64,000 bases of DNA from assembly GCA_936432065.2 (NCBI GenBank), contig OW386292.2:14724918-14788917 (forward strand), given 5' to 3'. The DNA comes from Rutpela maculata. Its lineage: Eukaryota > Arthropoda > Insecta > Coleoptera > Cerambycidae. The notes under the pieces are model-generated. The model was not told where the DNA came from. It saw only the letters and a program-made list of their open reading frames with translations, and searched no databases. Position 1 is the stretch's first letter. Each line of letters starts with the position of its first letter. The position numbers and the translations under genes were made by a program. Shown one piece after another: positions 21,807 to 34,379 of this stretch.

Positions 21807-21896
21807 ATACAGACCCTAAACCCTTCATACCCGAATAAATAAACCAATAGATGACAAATTGTGGTGGCAGTGGGTTTTTTAACAGCTTTGTTTCTA

Positions 21897-23053
21897 GGTC
21901 AGGAATAACATATCAAAAATATGAAAACTGCAGAGATACGGAACTTTCTTTAATTACGCAAATTAGGTGCCAAAATCGGGTTTTTGCGCAATAACTCGTT
22001 TTCTGTCGATCTAACGCTCCAAATGGTGGTAGGTATCCAAAGTTGAAGATAATCAAATTCTCTAAAAAGAAGGTTATGTACATTTTTTCCCTCAGACCAA
22101 TAGTTTCGGAGCATTGGTCGTGCAAAGAGTGACCCAAAATTTCGCCCCTTTTGGTGACCTCATGAATTCGATTCAAAAGTGGTCTAAATTATTGCTTATG
22201 GTGATGCTTTAAAGTAGGCAAAATTTCAAGTTGAGCATAGTTTTTGTTTTGGAGATATGACGAGTCGAGAAGTCTCCTCCGTCGGCTCAGCAGCCGAATT
22301 CAGCAACAACAGCAACAATAAAAATGTATTCAATATTATTGAGTATAAGCATGTGCCTTATCTGATCCCAGTCCGGAGCCAACCAGACAACCACGGCGAA
22401 TATCGCCAAGGTGGGTGTGGGGTTGGACGGAGTGGGTCCGATTTGGCTTAAAGGTAATTAAATTAACTACTAATAACTCCTGTCCACCGTAGGCAGGCTT
22501 AAGAACTAGGATAATGTTAAAAAATGTGTCCACATGGATCTAAAACTAATTGAAAATAAAACTAAAAAATCACTAGGCAAACGCACTTTTGAAGATTTTT
22601 ATTGCTAATATGGGAAAAAGCTAAACGAAAAAACCCGTTCGAACGAATGACGACCTGTGGTCTGACCGCCGCGCCGTCGAGGAAGGTAGGGTGATTAAAA
22701 GGGAATGGTTTAAAAAGTTCAAATTTACAAAATGTTATCGGCCTAGAGGGGATTTGGAAAAAACAAAAGAGGACAAAAAGAACAAAAAGGATAAAATAAC
22801 AAAAGAGAGATTGAAAGATGTAAAGTTGGTGAAAGATAAAGCGCACTGTGAGCGCCGCGCCGGGTGCGTAGTTTTGCCCTTGATCAAAGTAACTTTTTGT
22901 GCTATATGGTAATAATTTACTACAGAAACAACACAAATCGCATAAAATTTATATGTTGTTGCACAAAAACCCGATTTTGGTACCTAATTTGCATAATTAA
23001 AGATAGTTCCGTATCTCCGCCGGTTTTACATTTTTGATGTTTTTTCTGACCTC
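21897..23053. repeat. Inverted-repeat element with about 95-bp arms
   Basis: Left landmarks near 21898-21995 (GGTCAGGAATAACAT, GAGATACGGAACTTTCTTTA, CCAAAATCGGGTTTTTG) are mirrored at 22960-23053 (CAAAAACCCGATTTTGG, GATAGTTCCGTATCTC, TTTTTTCTGACC). The interior includes the GC-richer block 22360-22510. The frames inside (22257-22451, 22562-22936) show no domain. Non-autonomous; superfamily not assigned. Confidence 0.65.
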
Positions 23054-23393
23054 GAACCAAAGCTGTTCAGAAAAAAAAAAACACCGCCGCCTCAATTTGT
23101 CAAAAAAAGGAAATTTTTTCATCCTGTCGCCTGGAGTATATCCACGATCAAAATTTTTAGATTTCGTTGAAAATTGTGGCTTCTCGGTGGTTTTGAACCT
23201 TTCGTCCCTAGTGTGCACCTTTGCGCATACCCATCCACACTCACAGAGTCGACTATGTGAGAAGTTGCCAAATAAAATTAGAAAATGTATCAAAATCATC
23301 CATTATGAACCGTTTGACATAATTGAGAGATTTTCCCAACAAAAATGTGTACACTCTTTATCGAAATTATTCACAAAACAAAAGCACTGTATA

Positions 23394-24146
23394 CAGGGTG
23401 ATCTACCACGACATGCGGAAAATTTAACAGTAGTTTGTCCCCACCGAAAGGAGTTGAAAAAATGAAAAATTAAAAAAATATGACCAAAAAAATTACCTTA
23501 TTTTTTTGTAGAAATGCGTCGCCTATGACTTTAACCAGTCTGACGTAACGCGGCGCAACCATATCACTTCTCCTCCCCCTTTATCAGACTTGAGGCTGAC
23601 AGCAAAGCTGGTGGGGTTAGAAGTGACTTTTTGGATTTAATCACATTACAAAAATAGCAAAAATTAAAATAATTTTTGTAGAACTCAGCACAGCACAAAA
23701 CTGAAAAGTAACGAATATGTTCGAATGCATTACATTCAATGCACTGTTCTAAGCGCAGAATGGCATATTGAACGGTATCGATCTACAAACGGTACGCTTC
23801 AACTCGGGAAGACAATACTCACAATAACCCCATGTCAGTAAACTCTTATACTCCATACCTGCAACGGACTCGATTGTTGAAGTTCGTAATAAGATAGAAA
23901 GAGACAGATATCAGTCACGATCGAGTGTTGGCCTTAACTTTTATTTGAAGGACGGATCCGTTCCAGGTGGTGCGTAGTTCATTGCATTATGCACTGACCT
24001 AGACAATAATAGTAGCGTATCTTCGCAAGTTTTAACGCGTTTTAATATACTAAATTACCTCGGATCACTCTAAAATTTTGCAGGGGCTTTCCTGCATTGA
24101 AGAAGTACACCATTTTATTTTCCGCATATCATGGTAAATCGCCCTG
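23394..24146. repeat. Mariner-type MITE with TA duplication
   Basis: CAGGGTGATCTACCACGACA at 23394-23413 is mirrored by an imperfect inverted end finishing ATCGCCCTG at 24146. TA flanks both sides (23392-23393 and 24147-24148). The mirrored GCGGAAAAT / ATTTTCCGC words extend the arm to about 35 bp. No transposase; 753 bp. TA duplication and CAGGGTG ends fit the Tc1/mariner superfamily. Confidence 0.7.
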
Positions 24147-24397
24147 TATGTTTGCGACATTAAGTGTTATGCTTACAATTTATTCCTGTCGAGGCAAGTT
24201 AAGGTCGATTTGCACGTAACGTCAAGGTATGCCTCATCGATGCCTGGCTTTTGTTATTATTAGACACAAAATTGATCAAACTAGCATATAAATTCCATCA
24301 AAGAGAAACGATTTTGATGATTTATCAACGCGACCATCGATGACATTGCCAGAAAGACAGACAGTATGAACACACGCCTAAATGTGAGTTCTCATGC

Positions 24398-24730
24398 GTC
24401 CGTAATCCGATATCAGTAGTTAAGTAGTGAGGATTCTGGCCCACTATCCCATGTTATCTCTTACGGGACTACGTTTAAATTTTTTACGGATACGGGGGCG
24501 GTTCTAGATTCCAGGACCTAGTATCGTGGTGTGTAATAAAAACACATCTGTTTGACCTGTTCAACCAGTTGAAGTAGTTCGACCTGTCCGACCAGTTGGA
24601 GTTAGCGAGTTTAACTGCTCAACCGCTCGACACACCTCCGTACCCATACAAAATTTCGATGTAGTTCCAAAAGAGTTAATATGGGAAGTGGGCCAGAATC
24701 CCCACGACTGATATCCGAATCGGAATCGTA
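24398..24730. repeat. Short inverted-repeat element
   Basis: CCGATATCAGTAGTTAAG plus GGATTCTGGCCCAC near 24409-24444 are mirrored by GTGGGCCAGAATCC plus GACTGATATCCG near 24688-24717. The loop has a degenerate CGACCTGTnCGACCAGTTG repeat at 24555-24630. No ORF. Confidence 0.65.
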
Positions 24731-24739
24731 CGTTTTTTC

Positions 24740-25832
24740 ATTGTATAGAGGAAATCTGAATTCACATGGTTCCGACATTTTTTATCAGATAATCATATAT
24801 TTAATACCTTGGCATTACGAATACTTCTTGGAGTTTTAGATTAAGTTGACAATAATATTTTTAAAGTTCCTTCTTCGTTTTCACGCTGCCAAATAGGCAT
24901 CCAAAAATTCTTTAGACAAAGGATTTATGGTATGTAGTTCTTTTTTCTGTAGGCTGCTAAAAATAAGAGTGCATCTAATATTTGACTAAAAATAATCAAA
25001 ATTAAATTAATAATAATTGATTTATAAGACACCGGCGCGGCACCCAAAAAAAAAAAAATTCTGAACTAATGACCAGTCTGATGATAAAAAAGATTTAAGT
25101 CAGCAAGATTTGTTTCCTAATGTAGGAAAAAATCTTGATCGACCTGTATCTGTAAGTAATAATTTATTATTAGATTTGGATTCAGCACACCAAAATACAT
25201 ATACAATATGTCTAGTCATCAGTTCAAAAAAAATTTTTGTGTGTGCCAATGTAATTTTTAAAGTTGCAATAATATTTATCTGATAAATTAAATAAAGAAA
25301 AATATGTGTCCCTTAACATGAGTGTAGCTTTAATTTGTACATTAGCCGCATATTCTTATATTTGATTTACATTTTTGATTTTTGTAGTTTTTAACCATGA
25401 TATTGCAACTGTCTCTACTGATATATTACAACCTCTGTTTCATTAACTATCATCATTTTATGCTTAAGTTGTCGATGTTTACAAATAAATCCCGACGACG
25501 ATAGCAATGATTTATTACGTAATCCTATTGAATATATATTATGTACTTATTGCAATGTAGGGATAATTATTGATTGTTCATTTAAGTATTGTTTACTATT
25601 TGAAAGTGGTATAAATGGTTTCCGAAAAAAAATTATTAACAACTTTTTCAAATATGATTTTGCCATTAATTTTTTTTCTTTTTGTGATTAAGGTTCTAAA
25701 ATAAAAATCATGATACATACACCGATTGTCCTAGTGATCAATTATCTAGTGATTAGACTGATCCCCTCCAACGTTGGAATAAATGACAACACCATGACAC
25801 GATTTCAATATTTTTTTGTTGAATTTTCACAG
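24740..25832. other. Intron sequence, no recognisable feature
   Basis: AT-rich DNA up to the polypyrimidine and CACAG acceptor of the membrane-span exon. No coding or clear repeat signal seen. Confidence 0.5.
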
Positions 25833-25946
25833 GTGTGGAGCTTGGGATTGGAGCAATCATAGGAGTTGTGGTGGTGATCATGTTCGTGATCCTTCTAGTT
25901 TCAATTTTGATCTTCGCCAAAGTCACGGGCCGATGGTGTTTTAGCG
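25833..25946 (+). CDS. Fas3: Fasciclin-3 exon: transmembrane segment
   Basis: Acceptor TTTTCACAG, donor GTGAGT, phase 1 at both ends. Encodes GVELGIGAIIG followed by VVVVIMFVILLVSILIFAKV and TGRWCFS. The roughly 25-residue hydrophobic run is a single-pass membrane helix. The AKVTGRWCF stop-transfer motif just inside the membrane is a close match to what I recall for insect Fas3. As a phase 1-1 cassette it can join to different cytoplasmic-tail exons. The next recognised exon is 33 kb downstream. Confidence 0.93.
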
Positions 25947-26394
25947 GTGAGTAATTTTTTTAATCTATTGGATGAAGTGTTTGTGGGTAATGACGTTTTA
26001 TTTGTTTTTATTTTTTTTTAATAATGAGGTAGCAAAAATATTAATTTAAATTGAAAAAATCCAAACTTAAAATGTATCCAATGGGCAAAAGTATGTAATT
26101 AAAAAAAATAATTCTTCACATGCATTTTTGAGATGTCTGCTATATTAAAAAATATTTTATGGGGCAAAGTAGTTTATTGAATCGTATGCAGAGCGTCATT
26201 GAATCGATGTAAAAAGTTTAGATATTCCAATGGTGGTGTTTCAACTAGTTATGCTTTATCAGTATAAAATAAAATTCAACATTTCATATGATGAGACTCA
26301 CATAAATACAAATAAATACAAATACCAAATTTGGACACATGTTCAATTGTTTAAACAATCTTTGTAATATTTTATGCTTTAGATATCATATTAT

Positions 26395-26950
26395 CTAAAA
26401 CAAATTCCATTTGTTTAAATAATTTTTTTCCTGTTTTTTGAGATCGGACTGACAGTCTGTTATTTTTAAGTGACATCAATTTATTTTGAAATAATTTCCA
26501 TTGTTTAAATAATAAATTAATATTTATTTTCAAATTTTCATCAAATTATGCTAGAAAAGTAAGCTTCTCTTGTAACAAAGTCATAATGTAATTTGTATAT
26601 TAATCAATTTTATGTTTTTCATATCTTAAGTCTGTAATTTAACAAACCATAATTTATTTAAACAAAGTTTTGTTTAAACAAACGGGGGTTTATTAAATAA
26701 TATAGGTAATATATCTAAAACATAACATGTTATGGGTCCATTACAAAAAAAGCTGACTTTTCTAGCATAATTTGAAAAAAAGTTGAAAATAAATAATAAT
26801 TGATTCTTTAAATAATTGGAAAATATTTGAAAATAAATTGATGTCATTTAGAAATAATAGGCTGCCAGTCAGATCTCAGAAAACAGAATTTTAGACGAAC
26901 TTTCGAGAACAAAAATTATTTAAACAAATGGAATTAGTTTACTAAATGGA
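26395..26950. repeat. Foldback element
   Basis: The left arm (about 26395-26600) includes TGACATCAATTTATTTTGAA and ATTATGCTAGAAAAGT. The right arm (about 26735-26950) carries their mirror images ACTTTTCTAGCATAAT and AAATAAATTGATGTCA, with GACTGACAG / CTGCCAGTC beyond. The loop is about 130 bp. A TTTAAACAAA-rich composition pervades it. No ORF. Confidence 0.7.
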
Positions 26951-26959
26951 AATTGACTA

Positions 26960-28190
26960 AAAAATGTTGATAAATATTCCACTAGACCAATAGTAATAAT
27001 TTTTGAAGAAAAAAGCAGAATAAAGTGCTCAAAAGGGTCAATTCCCTGAAGAATTTACATTTTTTGATTTAAGGATAGTTTTCGGGGCACCGTGGAAGTA
27101 AGTTAGGGGCTACAAACCCAGATGATAGTTTCGTTGGATAGTTCTATCTAAGTCCTAAAAGTTTAATGCAAGATTTTCCCTAACCCTGAACAATTATTCA
27201 AAAAATCCCAAAAAGTGATTTTCCCCAGGAATTTAAATGGGAAACTTCAGGTCTCCATTTAAAATCAAAATTTTGAAAAATAAAAAAACACGTACTTACT
27301 TTTTTTGGATTTGAAAACCAATTGGGAGGATCGAGACCCTCTATAAAAAACGAAGTCATTTTTGGATCACTATAATGTTCATATCAACTTGTTGCCTAAA
27401 AATGTAGTTAGGAATTAACATCTGGAACTTATAAGATCGATTCAATGAAACTGTTTAGTAATAGCAATGGGGGTGATTCGGATCTTATTCAAACATATGC
27501 ATAACCAATTCATATAAAGTGAAAACATTTTTAAAACCATTTGAAGACATTTACCTGCACGCCACTAGTATCTGGTTAACTGTATTGAAATAAAATCGCA
27601 TAGAACAGCTGATAACAAGACACAAACGAAACTGATAGTTCCAAGAACCGAATCTAACTACAGTTGTCCAACAATACCATGACTTTAATATTTTTTATGT
27701 ATTATTTGTTAGCATTTTATTATAATTTTTTTAGTGGCATTAAGTGCAATTTTAAGAATGCAAATGTCCTCTTTGGATAAAATCTCACTCTACAGCACAT
27801 CTCCAAAAAAATGCACCTTAAATTAATTAATAAACAGCTTTAATAAAAAACATAGTTTGCCCATTAGATATAAAGATAATAATATTATTTACAACTAAAC
27901 CATTCATATACATAAACAAAAAGAAATATCATAATGTAAAGACTTTATTGTTGATATTTAGCCAAATAATATATATTATGGGCATGCTTATTTCCAAAAT
28001 CAAACTCCGGAGAAATAACGGCAAAAAAATCAATTTGCTGTTATCACAAATAAAATATTATTCTTATAAAAGTAAGCGATGGTTACAAGTCTATATTTGA
28101 TTGTTAACAAAAGTACCACACACTCTTAAAAATACAGGAATTTGACATTTTTTGCTAGGCTGAGTTTCTACCGCATTTCAAATGTATTTG
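26960..28190. other. Intron sequence, no clear feature
   Basis: No coding signal. About 80 bp at 28108-28190 (AACAAAAGTACCA, TACAGGAATTTGACA, ACCGCATTTCAAATGTATT) recurs at 48655-48735 inside the BEL leader, so it is a dispersed repeat fragment. Confidence 0.5.
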
Positions 28191-28224
28191 TCAATATTAA
28201 AAGGTCATTTTTATTTTTAATAAC

Positions 28225-30320
28225 TTGTTAAAAGTCTTCTGAATAAGAAATTATGCATTCCAAGACCAAAGGCCATGGCAGGTTAAGGTAAGTGTGCCTT
28301 TGCAATCTTTTTGCGTGTGGTTCTTTCCAGTGATGTATCTTTGCGTAAGATACTACCACAAAAAGTTTTGACCTCAAAAACTTCATAATTTTTAGATACG
28401 AAAAAAAAATTTTTTTCTTAATCAAGTGAACCAATTTGTTTGTACTTGACATATATTGTAAATCTACTCCTGGCAATTTATTAATGATATTTTCAGGAAA
28501 TCTTTTCATGAAGAATTAATTTAATATTTAATTTTTAATTAAATTTAATTTTTTAATATTGCACAACAGGAATTTATGGCACTGATAATTCGAGGTTTTA
28601 CCGGAGGCGCCGAGTGTAACAACATGTCATATTTTGAAGTTCATGTTGTTATATTATGGGGCCATTCAAATAATACGTTCGCTTTCAGAGGAGAGAGGAA
28701 AATGTGACAAAATGAAGGATATGAAAAAAAAAAAAAATAAAATAAATAACGTGTACATAGACCAGTCCGAAATGTCGTTTACCCGCAATTTTATTTTCTC
28801 AATGTATAGTTTGGGATGTCCACAAACATATGCCAACTATCCGCACGCGTGACAGTTGGGACAACACACTTTAAAATTCAAAAATCAATTCAATTTTTTG
28901 CCATTTTTAGCTTTATTTGCAACATGACTCGTAAATGAAGCATTTGTTCGAAAATAATTCAAGAGAGAAAAGTTGAGAACATCGATTTTGAACATTTTAT
29001 TATTCTTGACATTTTCCCAGAAAATTCTTCGTTTAAGAGCTACAGACGAAAGAACAATGCTACTTTTTTACCTTTTGATTTTTCTTTTAAGTGAATATAA
29101 TAAATATTAATACGAAATATATCATCGGTATAATGTAAATTATGTTTAAATGTCCAATTTACAGTTGAAATAATGTATATTTACAGACCTATATATAATT
29201 TACATGTTAAACAGAAAAAAAATAAAGCTTTTCAGTTATTGAGGCATTAAAATGATGGGAAAATAAATAAACAAATATATATTTTCACAAACACATTATT
29301 TATTTTATGCATAGTAAAGTGTACATGCGTTTCATATATAACTTAATTGAATAGAATAGAACAAGTTTAGTTAACAAATTGTTCTAGTACAATGTAATTG
29401 TTAAAAACTGATAAATGACTAAGCTCCCACATTGCGCATATTCATTTTTTTGTATGCCCAATGCACGATCGAGTGCTCTAAATAGCACTTAATGTGGGTG
29501 CTTAGTTCGTTTATCATAATGTTTAAGTCTTAACAATTACATTGTAGTAGAACAATTTGTTAAATAAACTTATTCTATTCTATTCATATACCCTCCTATC
29601 GTTCATTTTGTCACACTTTCCCCTCCCCTCCGAAAGCGAACGTATTTTTTTAAATGGCCCCATAATATATCATGAACTTCAAAATACGAAAATTAAAGCG
29701 GTGCCTCCAGCAAACCTCGAATTATCTATCAGTTCCAGTTTGTGCAATATTAAAAAATTAATTCAGAGCGGAAAATTAAACAAAATAAAACGTCAAAATA
29801 TCTTTTAAGGGCTTAGAAACTGAATTAAAGCTAGAAGCTTCATAATGTTCTTCAAACGCCCATGACATTAAAATCCTTTTATGCTCCTGACATTATCTTT
29901 TTCAATTTGATAGTGTTTTGTGAAAAATATGTGTTGTAGCTTATTGTATGGTGTATAATTAGTTGAAAAATGGTGAGTATCTCTAACGTGTAAGAATGTA
30001 TTTAAATTTTTCAAAAAATTCAAAAGCATCAATTTTTTTTTCTTCGTGAAAAGATTTCCTGAAAATATCATTAATAAATTGTTACGAGTAGATTTACAAT
30101 ATGTGTGAACTACAAACAAACTGGTTCACTTGATTAAGAAAAAACATTTTTTTCGGATTTTCGAAAAAAAATTTCCCAGATATTATGAAGTTTTTGAGGT
30201 CAAAACTTCTTGTGCTAGTATCTTACGCAAAGATACATCACTGGAAGGAACCACACGCAAAAAGGTTGCAAAGGTACGGACACTTATCTTAACCTGCCAT
30301 GGCCTTTCCATCAGAATGAC
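28225..30320. repeat. Large foldback with nested inverted repeats
   Basis: Outer arms: about 28265-28510 (GGCCATGGCAGGTTAAGG, GATGTATCTTTGCGTAAGAT) and about 30010-30305 (the mirror words CCTTAACCTGCCATGGCC, ATCTTACGCAAAGATACATC). A second pair at about 28635-28720 and 29600-29690 shares GGGGCCATTCAAATAATACG-like text. A third pair around 29345-29440 and 29490-29585 meets near 29460 (CTAAGCTCCCACATT / AATGTGGGTGCTTAG). Short frames inside have no domain. This is either one long palindrome or successive nested insertions. Confidence 0.75.
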
Positions 30321-30990
30321 CTCCACTATCGTATCTCGGAATGTTTTATAAATACTTGGTAATGATTTCTTTCTTTTTTTTTTTACGCGATTTCGAGCTT
30401 TCGTAGTATCTCAAAGTTCAGATATGGTTGTTAAACTTTCTATCACTTTTTTGTTACGTTGATAAAAATCTTCTTCACGAAATAATATGATTCCCAGTCC
30501 CAGAACGAAATGGCCGTTAGACAAACTTTTACGCGCAGCAGAAAATTCATAAAATCTTGCATTTTTTATTTTAAAGTTTAAATATCGTTGCCAAGCATTC
30601 TCTTTTTAGGCTAGCCTGACTAGGTAAGGGTAGATTAGATGTTTTTGTTGTATTAAAATAAGCCCTCTGAACCAAAAAATATACTTTCTAGGGCAATTCC
30701 ATTCAAAAAAATTATTTTCTCATCAGTGGATTAATATCTTTTCTGGTAATTTTATCGAAAAGATTTATACGAGAAAATAAAACGATCTTATGAAATTACA
30801 TTTGGCTATTTTTTCAGTATACTGTATTAACCAATAAGAAAACAAAATTTGGTATTTTTGACCAATGAGATGCTGTTGTTACATTAATAGGAAGCGTGGT
30901 TTTGGAGCTATATAACCAGTAAACAGAAAACCGACAATGATCGATTATGTACTGGTAGAATTTCTTATAATCTCTTGTTTTTGTACACAT
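30320..30990. other. Intron sequence, no recognisable feature
   Basis: AT-rich sequence with no ORF, repeat pair or splice-bounded coding segment that I can support. Confidence 0.5.
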
Positions 30991-30994
30991 AGTT

Positions 30995-33264
30995 CAGTAA
31001 AATAACAGTTAATATTTTAATATATCGGACAAAATTCGTAAAGTTTTGAAAATTGGTAGACATGTTAAGAATAGCATAAGACTTAGGAAACCGAAAAGTT
31101 TCCACCCCTAAATAGTGTTCTTCGTCCCCTAGGAGGTCGCTTCCACCCCCATTATCAGGTTTTCTAGATTATCTCGAGAACGGTGCACTTTTTGATAAAA
31201 ATATCTATATACAAAATTATTCCTTATAAAATTCTCTATCAAAAATGTCTATAATTTTTTTCCTAAAATTAATAGTACCGTGGTAAATAAGGTGCACACA
31301 TAAGGGTTGGTTCCAGTTAACACAATAAATTGTAATCTTTACTATAATCTACTTTAAAGTTCAATGCTTAACGCTAAAGCAGTAGCAGGATACCCTCTCT
31401 GGTATCGGAGGTAGAGAGAAGGGCGACTGATTTCGAGTAAAAAAAAACTAATAAGGCAACTTTATACCAGATTATTAATACAGTTCCAGAACGAGACATG
31501 TTTCCGAAAATAGTGGGTATGTGATTGATAGAAAATACTTGCTTCGCCGCGTAATATGGCCAAGAAGAGGAGAATTCAATAACATTTACAATGCTTGTTA
31601 GTTACATAAGAAAACATTACGGTAATAGAGTAACTGTCGTGGTCGATGGTTATTTGGAAAATGCAAACAGCACGAAGTGCCTAGAACGAAGGCGGTTACT
31701 TCAAAGAACCTGTCCTGAAATTATGTTTGATGAAAACACTATTGTTTCTTAATCGCAGCAGAAGTTCCTTAGTAATTTGCTTAACAAAAAACGTTTGATT
31801 GCAGAACTAATGAAGAAATTTAAGAATGAAGGAATCGAAGTGTTCGTTGCTGTGGCTGACGCCGATTTATTAATGGTACAAACTGCTATCGAAAAATGTT
31901 ATAAATGCGACACAGCTGTTGTTGTAGGGCAAGATATTGACCTGCTAGTCCTTCTTATTGCTCTTTCTCCCTCCGACAAAGACATCAAATTTTTAAAAGA
32001 AAAATAAGGTAATACCAGAAAAAGATTTACAGTTCACGAGATTTACAATCCTCAACTTTTTAAAAAACTGTAAAGAAACTATATCACTTGCACACGCCAT
32101 TAGCGGTTGCGACATATCCTCAGCGTTTTCTTTCCAAAGGAAAGGTTAATGCAATCAATGTGCTTAATAAAAGAGATGACTTACAAGACATCTTGCAAAC
32201 TTTTAATAATGAAAAAGCTAGTCATGAAGAAATTGTAGACGTAGGAGAGCGATCTGTTCTAGCTCTATACAACTCCACCTCTGCAGAAAAAGGTCTATAT
32301 GTATACAGATTCATGACTTTTAACAAACTTGTTGGTAAAGCGAACAATACTGTAATGTTATCAAAACTACCACCAACTTCTGCTGCTGCTCGGCAACACT
32401 CATACCGAGTTTTTTACCAAATTCAAACATGGAAAAACGTTACGCTACAAGCTACTGATTGGGGATGGAAAAAAGTCGGCGGTATATTAACCCCAACTAT
32501 GACAACAAAAGAACGAGCTCCCAAATCTGTTTTAACACTAATTTCTTGTTCATGCAAGTTAGGGTACGAAAACAGGTGCAGTTGCAGAAGAGCAGGCTTA
32601 CGTTGCTCCACAATGTGTTACCATTGCCACGGACAAGCATGCATGAATGTTGAATTTATGAAAGACGACAAAGATTAATTAACGCAGGTAACCTTCTAAT
32701 AATTAGTGGATTAGGTATACACCACGCAAAAAACACGTCAATTACTTTACCTCTGGGGTGGCGTGGCAACAAGTACAATATACAGTATTCTCGCTTCTTT
32801 AAAAATTGCGATGTTTTTATGGGTGAGAGGGTGGAAGCGCTACATTTACTATATTTTTAAATGGAGTTTAATAGCTACTGCTTTAGCATTAAGCATTGAA
32901 GTTTAAAGTAGATTATATATAGTAAAGATTACAATTTATTGTGTTAACTTGAACCAACTCTTAATGTGTGCGCCTTATTTCCCACCGTACTATTAATTTT
33001 AGGAAAAAAATTGTAGACACGTTTTTGATAGAGAATTTTATAAGGACCAATTTTGTATACAGGTACTTTTATCAAAAAGTTCACCGTTCCCGAGATAATC
33101 TAGAAAGCCTGAAAATGAGCAATGGGAAGCGACCTCCTAGGGGACGAAGCACATTATTTAGGGGTGGGAACTTTTCGGTTTAGTAATTCTTATGCTCTCC
33201 TTAACATTTCTACAAATTTTCAAAACTTTATGAATTTTGTCCTACATAAATCGTTATATTACTG
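30995..33264 (+). mobile_element. Long-TIR element carrying a PIN/XPG-like nuclease plus CXC-domain gene
   Basis: Inverted arms of about 370-390 bp run from CAGTAAAATAAC at 30995 to about 31388 and from about 32872 to GTTATATTACTG at 33264. Landmarks in both arms are GGACAAAATTC, ATTATCTCGAGAACGG (CCGTTCCCGAGATAATCT on the right), GACCTCCTAGGGGACGAAG, and GCTACTGCTTTAGCATTAAG at the inner edge. No target duplication was found. The interior is one decayed gene (31591-32678), so this looks like a once-autonomous DNA element of unassigned superfamily. Confidence 0.8.
31591..32678 (+). pseudogene. PIN/XPG-like nuclease with CXC zinc-binding tail, element-borne, broken
   Basis: ATG 31591 opens MLVSYIRKHYGNRVTVVVDG, with a TAA at 31750. 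The frame continues with EVFVAVADADLLMVQTAIE and VVVGQDIDLLVLLIALS. The acidic residues in VVDGY, ADADLL and GQDIDLL are placed like PIN/XPG nuclease metal ligands. A stop at 32005 and frame changes near 32090 follow; HAISGCDISSAF is readable in one frame. The frame ending at 32678 gives LSKLPPTSAAARQHSYRVFY, TDWGWKKVGG and a cysteine-rich CSCKLGYENRCSCRRAGLRC segment plus CYHCHGQACMN, which resembles a tesmin/CXC domain. I recall similar uncharacterised proteins in many invertebrates; the function is unproven. Confidence 0.7.
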
Positions 33265-33269
33265 ACCTA

Positions 33270-34090
33270 ACTGCCGCACGGTGCGGTACGGTTAATCCGA
33301 AAAACCCGAAGACCATGTCTAGTTTTGTTGTTTAAGCAGATCATTTAAAAAAAAACTGCAAATATAACTAGAGACAGGCTAAAGTCAAAAAACTATGCCG
33401 TTGGGCTTACAATGGCAACGCAATACCGCCTGCAGATGGCTTTTTGACTCTTCGCCAAGTATCTGCTTACGTGGATATTTCAGTACCCATATTTTTTTTC
33501 ACTGCCAAACCCGGATAAATATTTATCCGGACTTGGTCAAAATGGAAATTTGCATACCCAAATACATATTATTAATTGTATTATGGCTAATAGTCAGAAA
33601 TAAACTGGTAAAAATTATTACTCAAACTCACGCTAAGCTTTCTTACTGGCGGAAATTGCATAAGTTTTAGTGCAGATAAAGTAGAAAAATGCACCATTAT
33701 AGTAGACTTGCACATTTATACTAACTTTCAGTTATCGGAAAAACGGAGTGACGGAAATGGGCTCTTGAACTTATGCTCTTGTTACTTCTGGTAGCGACAT
33801 AGCGGCAATAGCGACCGAAAATAGCGACCATAGCGATAATAACGACCAAGGCGACCAGTATTTAGATTATTAACTATTTAACACTTTGGACGTTGTTGAT
33901 TTTTAAAATAAATTTCTCCTTCAGAATCTACTAGTTGCAGTATAAGTTTTATAGCATTTACACTTCAAATAAATTAAGATCTGTTGAGTAAAAAGTTGCC
34001 GTGTAACTCCTTTGTTAATGGTCGAGGGAAACGTCATCGCTATACCCGTACAGGCCAATCAACGCGCAACGTCAGAGGTGGACGGACTGG
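33270..34090. other. Intron sequence with a short AGCGAC repeat
   Basis: Mostly featureless. Positions 33790-33865 contain an imperfect tandem series of (A)TAGCGACCA-like units (GCGACATAGCGGCAATAGCG, then related words). No ORF support. Confidence 0.45.
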
Positions 34091-34159
34091 GTGACGTATT
34101 TTCTTCATATTTCTCTAATCTCCAGAGTTACGAGGCAAAGGCAATGGCAATGGCATAAG

Positions 34160-34375
34160 GGGTCTACAGACGATCCAATCAACCAACCGACCTTCTCGGT
34201 ACACTTTGAAGATTGCCATGTGAACTCGTAAAAGCAGACCGCTTGTCGGTACGCTTTGAAGACGCTGGAATTCCAGCAGACCAGCTCATTTTTTCGAGTT
34301 GTCATGGCAATTTTCAAAATGTTCCGAGAAGGTTGGTTAGTTGGGTGGTTGGATCGTCTGTAAATCCCTATATCA
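34160..34375. repeat. Short hairpin repeat
   Basis: ACGATCCAATCAACCAACCG plus ACCTTCTCGG near 34171-34200 are mirrored by CCGAGAAGGT plus TTGGTTAGTTGGGTGGTTGG and ATCGTCTGT near 34324-34362. The loop also contains an inverted pair around GCTGGAATTCCAGC at 34264-34277. Confidence 0.65.
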
Positions 34376-34379
34376 GTGT

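Noticed and set aside
33790..33865. AGCGAC-rich tandem stretch considered as a coding repeat
   Set aside because: Too short, irregular period and stops in the frames; listed only as a note in the intergenic entry.
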